Of a stretch of DNA of 19,376 bases, positions 12,683-19,376 are shown one piece after another; the first letter of the stretch is position 1; each line of letters opens with the position of its first letter. The DNA is from Anaerolineales bacterium. GTDB taxonomy: Bacteria > Chloroflexota > Anaerolineae > Anaerolineales > DRMV01. Under the pieces are notes generated by a model. That model saw nothing but the letters and a program-made list of their open reading frames with translations, did no database searches and had not been told where the DNA came from. The position numbers were made by a program, and so were the translations under genes. The stretch spans positions 1-19,376 of the forward strand of contig WFUL01000210.1 of assembly GCA_015484985.1 (NCBI GenBank), written 5' to 3'.

Positions 12683-14811
12683 GCGCTGCTCTCCTCTGGG
12701 AGGGAAGGAGAGGTCGAGAGAGCATGAGACATCAGAGATTCTTCTTGAGTCGAAGTCGAAGATTTGGTCTCGCTGGGATAGAGCAGCCGCTGGTGGTAGG
12801 CTCCCGTCAACACCTGAACAAAGGCGTCCTCGATTTCCCGCAACTCCCGAATACTGAGCCCGGATTCATCCAGCTCACCTTCCCGGAAGCGCATCTCGAT
12901 GCTCTCTCGTACCAACGAACGGATTTCTTCCTCATTCGAAGGTTGATGGGCTCGGACCCGGGCTTCGCAGATGTCGGCGAGCATCAAAATGGCCGTTTCC
13001 TTCGATTGGGGACGGGGACCGGGATACCGGAAGGCCTCCAGGGGGACCTGCTCCAGACGCCCGCCTGCTGCTTCCACCGCGCGCGTGTAGGGGCCTTTCA
13101 GAATCGTGGTACCGTGGTGCTCAGCAATGAAATCCCGTATACGTTTGGGCAGACGGTGCTGGGCCGCCAGCTCCAGACCTTTGGTCACATGGGCTTTTAA
13201 AATCTGGGCGCTTTGGTACGGGTCCAAATCCTGGTGCGGATTGGTCATCTCCGCGGTTTGGTTTTCGATGAAGAAGTACGGATTCTCCACTTTACCGATG
13301 TCGTGATAAAGCGCGCCCACCCGGCAGAGCAACGCGTCGGCACCAATACGCCGCGCAGCCTGTTCCGCCAGGTTCCCCACCATCAGGCTGTGCTGATATG
13401 TGCCGGGTGCGCGTTGGAGCAGCAGTTGTAAAAGGGGATGGTCTGGCCGGGCCAAGTCCATCAAGTGCAAACGGGTCGCCCGTCCGGTCATCCAGCTCAG
13501 ACCATACTCCAGGAACAGCACCAAACCTCCGGTGAGCAGGCTGTAGGAGAGGGTGAGGGGAATTCCAGTGGTCATCCGGTAACCGTCCAGCCCGATGTGG
13601 GGCCCATATCCCACCAGCACCGCGGTCGCGACCAGGGCCATGGCCAAGGTAGCGCCCACGTACTCCCGCAGGGACTTAGGCTTCCCCAAAGCCAGCAGGG
13701 CGGCCAGAGTACTCAGGGTGTGATACAGCACCAGAGGTGAAGCCCAGGTATGGTCCACCAGACTGGAAGCAATAAGAGCCCACCCCCATACCAAGCCCGT
13801 CCAGGGCCCCAACACCAGATGGGCCAACAGGGCGTATAAGGGGAAAGGATAGAGAAAAAGCAACCAGGGGGCACTTTGGGTCACCGGCAAGCCAATACGC
13901 ACATGGGCCAGAATCAGCAAGAATCCCCCTTGCAAAGCCGTCAGGGCGCGGAAGTTCCATATCGCGGGGGTACGCAGGAAGTGGACCGTCAGAATAACCA
14001 CCCAGGCTCCCAGCACCAGCAAGGGAAATTGAATTTGACGCAAGAAGGCGGTCATACCCCGATCGGGAATGACCACGTTCAGGCGAGATAGGACTTCATA
14101 CGTTGAGGGATCAACGGGGTCTCCACGACGCACGATGGTTTCGCCCGGCTGATAGACTCGAATGGCCTCCGGGGGAACTTCCCGGGCATCCCCGGGGGCC
14201 ACATGCTGATAATAGGCCAGCAGGTAGGCAAAAACCAGACGCCGTATCCAGACCTCGGCCTCGGGATGGACATCCAGGGGAAGGCTATTGAGAATTTCGC
14301 CCTGAAGTTGTTGCGCGTTCTGCACCGGTCGGGGATTTTGTAGAAAGCGCAAGAACAGACGTGGGCTCAAGGTGCGCACTTGTTCCCATACGGTCTCCGA
14401 AAGGCTCAATAAGCTACGAGCCTCTTGGGGGGTCAGTTGCAGATGTTCCAGGAGAAGCAAGTCCTGAATTTTTTGCTCTTCAGTCAGATGAACCGCACGG
14501 CGCAGCGTGTCAATGTAATCCAGCGTGGAGAGGAAACGGGTGCGGAACTCCAGGAACAGGGCTGCATCCGGTGAGTATAAATTCGTTTGGGGGTGATCGC
14601 GCACCGAGGGTCGTTGTGAAGGCCACGTTGAAGGGATGTAGACCACTTCTCGAGGCGCGATGACTGTGTACGGGGCCGGCTGTCCCACCTGAAAGGAGGG
14701 TGTCTGCATCTCCCGCCAATAAGGAAATGCCCAAAGGGCCACCCAAAGGAACAGGAAGAGGCCGAAGTAAAATTGCAACCAGCGAGAGGGAAACGTGCGT
14801 TCCGGTGCCAT
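12679..14811 (-). CDS. pgpH: 7TM-HD family c-di-AMP phosphodiesterase (PgpH-like)
   Basis: A 710-residue membrane phosphodiesterase expected to hydrolyse cyclic di-AMP. An N-terminal membrane helix (about 12-32) is followed by a large extracytoplasmic region (about 35-260), a set of about seven membrane helices (about 262-450) and a cytoplasmic HD domain. The HD site shows His474 (YQHSLMV), His503-Asp504 (YHDIGK), EHHGT and a later LADICEA segment. The tail is Ser/Thr/Glu-rich. ATG 14811 is favoured by GGGGAG ten bases upstream; a GTG at 14835 overlapping the yqeY stop codon (GTGA) would give 718 residues. It lies between yqeY and ybeY, the order known from Firmicutes, and no phoH gene intervenes. 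Confidence 0.93.
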   Translation of the reverse strand: MAPERTFPSRWLQFYFGLFLFLWVALWAFPYWREMQTPSFQVGQPAPYTVIAPREVVYIPSTWPSQRPSVRDHPQTNLYSPDAALFLEFRTRFLSTLDYIDTLRRAVHLTEEQKIQDLLLLEHLQLTPQEARSLLSLSETVWEQVRTLSPRLFLRFLQNPRPVQNAQQLQGEILNSLPLDVHPEAEVWIRRLVFAYLLAYYQHVAPGDAREVPPEAIRVYQPGETIVRRGDPVDPSTYEVLSRLNVVIPDRGMTAFLRQIQFPLLVLGAWVVILTVHFLRTPAIWNFRALTALQGGFLLILAHVRIGLPVTQSAPWLLFLYPFPLYALLAHLVLGPWTGLVWGWALIASSLVDHTWASPLVLYHTLSTLAALLALGKPKSLREYVGATLAMALVATAVLVGYGPHIGLDGYRMTTGIPLTLSYSLLTGGLVLFLEYGLSWMTGRATRLHLMDLARPDHPLLQLLLQRAPGTYQHSLMVGNLAEQAARRIGADALLCRVGALYHDIGKVENPYFFIENQTAEMTNPHQDLDPYQSAQILKAHVTKGLELAAQHRLPKRIRDFIAEHHGTTILKGPYTRAVEAAGGRLEQVPLEAFRYPGPRPQSKETAILMLADICEARVRAHQPSNEEEIRSLVRESIEMRFREGELDESGLSIRELREIEDAFVQVLTGAYHQRLLYPSETKSSTSTQEESLMSHALSTSPSLPEESSA

Positions 14812-14831
14812 GAACCGAGTTCTCCCCAACC

Positions 14832-15278
14832 TCACGCGGCCAATCTGGCCCGCACCCGCTGACTGACGCGCGCGCCTTCCGCGCGTCCCTGTACTCGTGC
14901 CATCACCATCTTCATCACCCGTCCCATATCCTTCATAGAAGAAGCCCCAGTCTCCTGAATCGCCTGGTCGATGATGGCATCCAGTTCCTCATCCGTGAGC
15001 GGTGGCGGAAGTAGTGCCTCTAAGAGCCGGATTTCCTCCTCAGCCTCCAAAGCCACTTCCTCTCGTCCACCCTGACGGGCCAACTCCACGGTCTCTTGCC
15101 GTGCCTTGATCTCCTTTCGAAGGATACTCCAGATTTCCTCGTCCCTTAATGGTCGGCCTTTCTCCACCTCGGCCAACTTGATGGCCGATAGCACCATACG
15201 CAGCGTCTGCTTCCGTCGTTCGTCCTTGTGGCGCATGGCCTCCTTGAGTTCTTGTTGCAAGCGGGTCTTCATATCCAT
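14832..15278 (-). CDS. yqeY: GatB/YqeY domain protein
   Basis: A 148-residue all-helical protein of the YqeY family, related to the C-terminal tRNA-interacting domain of the amidotransferase subunit GatB. The N-terminal helical half contains RKQTLRMVLSAIK and REEVALEAEEEIRLLEALLPPPL, typical of the family. The C-terminal half has the family's helical segment (about 97-148, with GASSMKDMGRVMKMVM). A strong AGGAGG precedes ATG 15278. It heads the operon with pgpH, ybeY and dgkA, and its stop codon overlaps the possible GTG start of pgpH. The biochemical role of stand-alone YqeY is not settled; a tRNA-related role is assumed from the domain. Confidence 0.92.
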   Translation of the reverse strand: MDMKTRLQQELKEAMRHKDERRKQTLRMVLSAIKLAEVEKGRPLRDEEIWSILRKEIKARQETVELARQGGREEVALEAEEEIRLLEALLPPPLTDEELDAIIDQAIQETGASSMKDMGRVMKMVMARVQGRAEGARVSQRVRARLAA

Positions 15279-15307
15279 TGCCCGTACCTCCTGATTGGCG
15301 CCCTCCC

Positions 15308-15336
15308 ATTATACGGACTTCGCGGTCGAACGGTTC
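15308..15336 (-). promoter_or_regulatory. Promoter of the yqeY-pgpH-ybeY-dgkA operon
   Basis: A perfect TATAAT (minus strand, 15308-15313) lies 30 bases before ATG 15278. At a 17-base spacer the -35 position reads GAACCG, a poor match. An 11-bp inverted repeat, CGAACGGTTCG (15327-15337), covers the -35 position and could be an operator. Confidence 0.55.
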
Positions 15337-15406
15337 GCGCGAAAATGTCTTCCCCACAAAAGGGCCCCGTCGCCTTTTCCCCTCCAATATCCGAAACGCA
15401 AGCAGC

Positions 15407-16153
15407 CTAACTCCCGCTGAGCAAGCCCTTGAGTAACTCACCTCCCAGGCCCGCTGCGCCCCGCGCCTCACCGACCTGGCGCCGTGCAGCGGAAAGGATA
15501 CGGTCCGCCAGGCGCGAGAGGGGTAGACTCTGAAGATATACCCGCCCCGGACCGCGTAATACGGCCAGGAAAAGCCCTTCACCACCGAACAGGATATTCT
15601 TGAAACCCTTGACGAACTGGATGTTGTAGTCCACCGTAGGAGCGAAACCCACAATGCATCCAGTGTCCACTTTGAGCACCTCGCCCGGTGCCAGATCCTT
15701 CTCGACAATGGTGCCCCCAGCGTTTAAGAACACCAGGCCAGGGCCTTCAAAACGCTGCAAGATGAATCCCTCTCCTCCAAACAGGCCGGCACCCAGGCGG
15801 CGGGTGAAGGCAATACTGATGTCTACCTGGGATGTGGCCACCAAGAAGGAGGTGCGTTGAGCCAAAAAGGCCCCTCCCACCTCATTCAAGTCCAAAGGGA
15901 TAATCTTGCCCGGAAAAGCGGAGGCGAAGGCGACATTCAAGGGCCTCTGGGTAGGATTGTGAAAACGGGTGATGAACAGGCTCTCACCGGCCAACATGCG
16001 TTTAAGGCCCTTGAGAAGCCCGCCCGTGGTCGTCTCCATGTGCACATCGCCATCCATAAAGGTCATGGCCCCCGTTTCCGATTGCACCATCTCGCCTGGT
16101 TCTAAGAGAATCTCGACCAATTGGATATCGTCTCCTAAAATGCGATACTTCAT
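15407..16153 (-). CDS. AIM24 / TIGR00266 family protein
   Basis: A 248-residue protein of the AIM24 family, a beta-rich fold found in bacteria and, in yeast, in mitochondria. Family features are visible: the opening MKYRILGDDIQLVEILLEPG, the phrase SETGAMTFMDGDV (about 25-37), ESLFITRF (about 56), the FGGEGFILQRFEGPG and FGGEGLFLAVLRGPG repeats, and LKVDTGCIVGF. The start at 16153 is chosen because GGAGGAGG precedes it; a longer frame from 16210 lacks such a site. The C-terminal 30 residues are Ala/Gly/Arg-rich. Function in bacteria is not well defined; no catalytic motif is seen. It lies 112 bp downstream of aroQ on the same strand and may be co-transcribed. Confidence 0.9.
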   Translation of the reverse strand: MKYRILGDDIQLVEILLEPGEMVQSETGAMTFMDGDVHMETTTGGLLKGLKRMLAGESLFITRFHNPTQRPLNVAFASAFPGKIIPLDLNEVGGAFLAQRTSFLVATSQVDISIAFTRRLGAGLFGGEGFILQRFEGPGLVFLNAGGTIVEKDLAPGEVLKVDTGCIVGFAPTVDYNIQFVKGFKNILFGGEGLFLAVLRGPGRVYLQSLPLSRLADRILSAARRQVGEARGAAGLGGELLKGLLSGS

Positions 16154-16265
16154 GGGTTGTATCCTCCTCCAGAAAAGTGAACGGCTTTGCTCAAACAATA
16201 CATCATTCACAGCGGTATTTTGCCACGAAAGGCTAGGATAGATGTCCCTTCAACGATTGCGGTCT

Positions 16266-16742
16266 TCAGGAGACCCCTCCTCCAGGGGTAACCTCCTTGT
16301 CGCTGAAATAGTGAGCCAGAGCTTCGAGGGCCAGCACATACCCGTACCAGCCAAACCCGGAGATGACTCCCCAGGCCACAGAGGCCGTCAAGGAACGCTG
16401 CCGAAATGGCTCGCGAGCATATAGGTTCGACAGATGGACTTCGACCACGGGCAGAGGAACAGATGCAAGGGCGTCTCGTAAAGCCACAGACGTATGCGTA
16501 TACCCGCCGGGGTTGATGATAATGCCGTGGGCCCACGAAATCGCCCGGTGCAGAGCATCAATCAAGGCGCCTTCACCATTGTGTTGTTCAGCGTGCAACA
16601 CCCAGCCCCAACGTTCCTGAGCCAGACGACGTAATCGAGCATTGAGCTCAACCAGGGACATCCGTCCATAAATCTCGGGTTCCCTCATGCCCAATAGATT
16701 GAGATTGGGGCCATGCAAGACGAGAATATGCCTCGCTTCCAT
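16266..16742 (-). CDS. aroQ: Type II 3-dehydroquinate dehydratase
   Basis: A 158-residue cytoplasmic enzyme, normally dodecameric, that converts 3-dehydroquinate to 3-dehydroshikimate in the shikimate pathway. The family signature GPNLNLLGMREPEIYG (11-26) holds the lid Arg20 and catalytic Tyr25. Further landmarks are Glu57 in the EQHNGEGALID segment, NPGGYTHTSVALRDA (77-91) and EVHLSNLYAREPFR (101-114) with catalytic His103 and Arg110. AAGGAG precedes ATG 16742. No other shikimate-pathway gene is in the window. A possible -10 box, TATGAT, lies at 16778-16783 on the minus strand, 35 bases upstream. Confidence 0.95.
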   Translation of the reverse strand: MEARHILVLHGPNLNLLGMREPEIYGRMSLVELNARLRRLAQERWGWVLHAEQHNGEGALIDALHRAISWAHGIIINPGGYTHTSVALRDALASVPLPVVEVHLSNLYAREPFRQRSLTASVAWGVISGFGWYGYVLALEALAHYFSDKEVTPGGGVS

Positions 16743-16970
16743 ACCTCAAAGACTCCTTACCCAAATCTCGTGCTCCTATCATACCCGAAGTTCCATCCAT
16801 CCCTTGTAAGAGATCACATTATCATCTTCTTTCCCACGGTCCAGGACCCAATCAGGCCTGAGCGAAACGCCGCGTGCCCTTTCCGAGCAGACGTTACCAC
16901 TTCTTGGTCCAAATCCCAGATTGGACCTATCCCCGTCGATTTCCTCCGGGCGAATTTGGCAAACAGCCGT

Positions 16971-16976
16971 TATAAT
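16971..16976 (+). promoter_or_regulatory. -10 box placed for a leaderless transcript of the SufR-like regulator
   Basis: TATAAT ends nine bases before ATG 16986, so transcription would begin at or only a few bases before the start codon. No ribosome site is seen in front of that codon, which agrees with leaderless translation. No consensus -35 is visible. Confidence 0.55.
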
Positions 16977-16985
16977 AAAACCGCT

Positions 16986-17594
16986 ATGGGAACCCGAGAG
17001 CATATCCTACGCTACCTGAAACGCCATCCGGGATCCACGGTACGGGAGATGGCCCAATCCCTGGGTATGACCCCGGCCAATGTGCGTCATCATTTGAGCT
17101 ACTTGGAAGAACAGGGATTGGTGATGTCCCAGCCTACGACCGAGGACACACCACCCCAACGAGGACGTCCGGCCAAACGGTATTACCTGACAGCCAAAGC
17201 CTTTCCCGTCCATTTGGAACCTCTCACGCGCGCTCTCCTCGAACACCTGCGGACTCTAGAAATCCCCATAACCGCTCTCTGCCCTTTCTTTTGCGGTCAG
17301 GAGCCCCCCACTGGCCCATTGCGTCAGCGCCTAAAAGCAGTGCTCACTTTCTTTCAAGAGCGAGCTTATCACCCGCGTTGGGAAGCTCACCGAGAAGGAC
17401 CGCACATCCTTTTCGACCAATGCCCTTATGGCTTGTTGAGCCAGGATTTTCCCGAACTCTGCGAGATGGACAAAGAGGTCCTCAGCCATCTACTGGGTGT
17501 TCCGGTGGAACCAGTGCAGGTAGGGCCAACCCAACCCATTTGCATCTTTGCTTTACAAGTACCCCAATCTCCTTCCTCCACCTCTCAGCGCTAA
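16986..17594 (+). CDS. SufR-like iron-sulfur helix-turn-helix regulator
   Basis: A 202-residue DNA-binding regulator. Residues 1-70 form a winged helix of the ArsR/DeoR-like type (REMAQSLGMTPANVRHHLSYLEEQGLV, then a basic RGRPAKRYYLT wing). The C-terminal part keeps three cysteines in the pattern of SufR-type [4Fe-4S] regulators: Cys146 (FDQCPY), Cys159 (PELCEMD, 12 residues later) and Cys186 (PICIFAL, 26 residues later), around the typical LLGVPVEPVQ segment. Two more cysteines (99, 103) lie in the hinge. Family members sense Fe-S cluster status or oxidative stress. The ATG at 16986 has no ribosome site; a longer frame exists but lacks one too and runs over the aroQ promoter. The next gene on the strand is hemCD, 290 bp away; no suf genes are present in the window, so the target is unknown. 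Confidence 0.85.
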   Translation: MGTREHILRYLKRHPGSTVREMAQSLGMTPANVRHHLSYLEEQGLVMSQPTTEDTPPQRGRPAKRYYLTAKAFPVHLEPLTRALLEHLRTLEIPITALCPFFCGQEPPTGPLRQRLKAVLTFFQERAYHPRWEAHREGPHILFDQCPYGLLSQDFPELCEMDKEVLSHLLGVPVEPVQVGPTQPICIFALQVPQSPSSTSQR

Positions 17595-17884
17595 CGCTTC
17601 CTCTCAAGCCTTCCCCTGTGGTCCCGCCCAACCAGGGTTACAGAACTGGTCCGGACTCTCAGGGCGCGAAAGCATGCAGGGATCTTATGCTTTGAGACCT
17701 GCAGGCCGGCTCCCCCTTCCCCGTCCCTCTTTCATTGCCTAAGTCGCTCCTATGACAAAACTCATTGTTCAAGACAGACCTGAAGTTTCCTCAACTTTTC
17801 CCCTTGAAAAAGTATGAAAACCTGCATTGAGCCCCAGGGAAGAGGCCGGGTAAGGTGGAAGTGACGTATTCCAGGAGATTTAGG
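17595..17884 (+). other. Intergenic leader region upstream of hemCD with a possible pseudoknot
   Basis: This 290-bp gap has no convincing gene. It contains AAAGCAT (17669-17675) complementary to ATGCTTT (17687-17693), and TGCAGG (17675-17680) complementary to CCTGCA (17698-17703). The interleaved pairing is that of an H-type pseudoknot. I do not recognise a known riboswitch. The region from about 17750 to 17820 is AT-rich and may hold the hemCD promoter, but no good -35/-10 pair is obvious. Confidence 0.35.
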
Positions 17885-19376
17885 ATGGACGTCCTGCGCA
17901 TCGCTACCCGCAAAAGCCAACTGGCCCTGTGGCAGGCCCGGTACGTGGCTCAGCGTCTTCAGGAAGCCTGGCCCAGCCTGGAAGTCGAGCTGGTCACCTT
18001 CACCACCAAGGGTGACCGCATCCTGGAAAAGCCCCTTCCGGAAATCGGCGGCAAGGGGCTGTTCACCGCGGAACTGGAGGCCGCGCTCCGGGAAGGCCAC
18101 GTGGACCTGGCCGTCCACTCCCTCAAGGACCTGCCCACGGAAATGGCCCCCGACCTGACCATCGGGGCCGTGTTGAAGCGGGAGGACCCCCACGACGTGT
18201 TGATTTCCCGCCATGGGCTGCCCCTGGACCGGCTGCCCCCCATCCCGACCATCGGCACCAGCAGCACGCGGCGGGCGGCCCAAATCCTCCTGGCCCGGCC
18301 CGACGCCCGCATCCTGTCCCTGCGGGGGAACGTGGACACCCGCCTCCGCAAGGCCCTGGACCCCCAGGGGCCCTATGACGCCATCGTGCTGGCCCGGGCC
18401 GGGGTGGTGCGATTGGGGCGGGAGGACGCCATCACCCAGGTACTTCCCTTCGAGGTCATGCTGCCCGCGCCGGGCCAGGGCGCGCTGGCCGTGCAGTGCC
18501 GGGCCGATGACGAACGGGTCCTGGCCCTGCTGGCCCCCCTGCACGACCCGGCCACGGCCGCGGAGGTGACCGCGGAGCGGGCCTTTCTCCAGGCCCTGGG
18601 CGGCGGGTGCGCTCTTCCCGTGGCCGCGCTGGGCTGGGTGCAGGGAAAAACCCTCACCCTCACCGCCCTGTACGTCGCGGCCGACGGCACGCCCTATCGC
18701 GTCCAGGGCCAAGCCCCGGTGGAGGAAGCGGAGGGGTTGGGGCGGGAATTGGCCATGCAGGTGCGCAGTGCGCAGTCCGCAGTGCGCAGTCTGCAGACAA
18801 GTGGACAGTGGACAGCCGACCGCGGACAGCGGACCGCGGACCGCGAACTGCCCACTGCCCACCGTCCGCTCCGCATCCTCATCACCCGGCCCCCGGAGCA
18901 GGCCGAGGCATGGATGACCCGCCTGCGGGAGGCAGGGTACGAGCCTGTGCTGTACCCCACCATCCGTATCGCGCCGCCCGAAGACTGGGAACCCCTGGAT
19001 CAGGCCCTGCACCGCCTGAGCCGGGGCGGATACGACTGGCTGGTGTTGACTTCAGCCAACGGCGTGCGCTTCGTATGGAACCGACTTCAGGCCCTGGGCC
19101 TGCAAGTGCCCGCGGAAGTCCACATCGCCGTCCTCGGTCCTGCCACCGCGAAGGCCTTACAGGCTCAGGGCCGGGAGCCGGACCTCATCCCCCCGGCTTA
19201 CGTGGCCGAAGCCCTGGCCGATGCCCTGGGCGACGTGCGGGGGTTGCGCATCCTGCTGGCCCGGGCCGACCGGGCCCGGCCCACGCTGCGGGAAATCCTC
19301 CAGAGCCGGGGCGCCCAGGTGAACGAGGTGGTGGCCTACCGCACCCTGGTAGCCCCGCCCGATACGCCGCCCCCGC
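17885..19376 (+). CDS. hemCD: HemC-HemD fusion: hydroxymethylbilane synthase / uroporphyrinogen-III synthase (3' end outside window)
   Basis: An open frame from ATG 17885 to the window edge (497 codons) with no stop. Residues 1-292 are hydroxymethylbilane synthase, which joins four porphobilinogens: RIATRKSQLALWQA at the start, KGLFTAELE, HSLKDLPTEM with the catalytic Asp, TSSTRRAAQ, LRGNVDTRL, and Cys242 (GGGCALP), the dipyrromethane cofactor site. Residues from about 328 begin uroporphyrinogen-III synthase (RILITRPPEQAEAW, LTSANGVRF), which closes and inverts ring D; about 170 of its usual 250 residues are visible. The fusion channels porphyrin synthesis into one chain. The joining segment (293-327) is encoded by a heptamer repeat. 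AGGAG lies seven bases before the ATG. The gene is far more GC-rich than its neighbours. No hemA, hemB or hemL is seen in the window. Confidence 0.93.
   Translation, partial: MDVLRIATRKSQLALWQARYVAQRLQEAWPSLEVELVTFTTKGDRILEKPLPEIGGKGLFTAELEAALREGHVDLAVHSLKDLPTEMAPDLTIGAVLKREDPHDVLISRHGLPLDRLPPIPTIGTSSTRRAAQILLARPDARILSLRGNVDTRLRKALDPQGPYDAIVLARAGVVRLGREDAITQVLPFEVMLPAPGQGALAVQCRADDERVLALLAPLHDPATAAEVTAERAFLQALGGGCALPVAALGWVQGKTLTLTALYVAADGTPYRVQGQAPVEEAEGLGRELAMQVRSAQSAVRSLQTSGQWTADRGQRTADRELPTAHRPLRILITRPPEQAEAWMTRLREAGYEPVLYPTIRIAPPEDWEPLDQALHRLSRGGYDWLVLTSANGVRFVWNRLQALGLQVPAEVHIAVLGPATAKALQAQGREPDLIPPAYVAEALADALGDVRGLRILLARADRARPTLREILQSRGAQVNEVVAYRTLVAPPDTPPP
18761..18865 (+). repeat. 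Degenerate heptanucleotide tandem repeat inside the hemCD reading frame
   Basis: Fifteen consecutive 7-bp units fill this segment, starting GTGCGCA, GTGCGCA, GTCCGCA, GTGCGCA and drifting through GGACAGT, GGACAGC and GGACCGC to CCACTGC. Units differ by one to a few bases from neighbours. The array is 105 bp, 35 codons, so it keeps frame although seven is not a multiple of three. It encodes residues 293-327, exactly between the HemC and HemD domains. It resembles the short heptameric repeats described in cyanobacterial genomes. Confidence 0.75.

Noticed and set aside
15358..15378. AAAAGG...CCTTTT inverted repeat downstream of the AIM24-family gene
   Set aside because: Weak stem with no clear T-run; could be chance in an A/T- and G/C-blocky segment.
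17762..19012. Long open frame of 416 codons on the minus strand
   Set aside because: It is antisense to hemCD, whose plus-strand frame carries complete HemC motifs; the open minus frame is a by-product of high GC3.
1..19376. CRISPR array, tRNA or rRNA gene
   Set aside because: No regularly spaced direct repeats, tRNA cloverleaf with TTCGANTC arm, or rRNA-like sequence was found on either strand by eye.

Overview
The window looks like a chromosomal segment from a GC-rich bacterium, most likely a member of Chloroflexota (Anaerolineae-like, possibly thermophilic). This is inferred from gene content and style: several lipoproteins with Gly/Ser/Pro-rich linkers, a PgpH-YbeY-DgkA gene string, a fused HemC-HemD protein and an AIM24-family protein. 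No rRNA, tRNA or CRISPR array was seen.

Layout. (1) 1-775: the 3' end of an unidentified plus-strand gene, then a non-coding stretch facing a minus-strand terminator. The stretch holds two small transposon-like elements, each with terminal inverted repeats and a perfect target duplication: 281-558 with an 8-bp duplication, and 597-699 with a 5-bp duplication. (2) 776-6880, minus strand: an envelope cluster read in the order 620-aa Ig-like lipoprotein, 471-aa Ig-like lipoprotein, 288-aa lipoprotein, then a trypsin-like HtrA protease with a PDZ domain and its own promoter. The first and last transcripts start from near-identical promoters, each with two 11-bp direct repeats beside the -10 box. 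(3) 7018-9629, plus strand: a CapA/PGA_cap-type lipoprotein followed by a zinc-dependent histone-deacetylase-family enzyme. It ends in a 24-bp perfect hairpin shared with the convergent next gene. (4) 9785-11775, minus strand: an OmpR-type regulator whose receiver domain lacks its phosphorylation residues, a ROK sugar kinase, and a 46-aa single-span membrane microprotein. (5) 11828-15278, minus strand: a tight housekeeping operon YqeY, PgpH (c-di-AMP phosphodiesterase), YbeY (rRNA maturation), DgkA (lipid kinase), with overlapping or nearly touching genes. (6) 15407-16742, minus strand: AroQ dehydroquinase and an AIM24-family protein. (7) 16986 to the end, plus strand: a SufR-like iron-sulfur HTH regulator that appears to be leaderless, then a HemCD fusion that runs off the window. 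The region between the two domains of HemCD is encoded by a degenerate heptanucleotide tandem repeat.

How it may fit together. The envelope cluster combines adhesive or structural Ig modules, a surface protease and a CapA-like lipoprotein, and its two matching promoters suggest shared control by an OmpR/PhoB-type regulator. The housekeeping operon links c-di-AMP turnover, ribosome maturation and lipid carrier recycling. The SufR-like sensor beside the haem/sirohaem precursor gene suggests, without proving, Fe-S or redox-responsive control of tetrapyrrole synthesis.

The most noteworthy non-coding signals are the two mobile elements, the paired 11-bp direct-repeat promoters, the heptamer repeat inside the hemCD reading frame, and a sharp rise in GC content at hemCD. 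I did not find a clear new defence or biosynthetic system. The closest to an undescribed system is the Ig-lipoprotein/HtrA envelope cluster with its shared promoter architecture.
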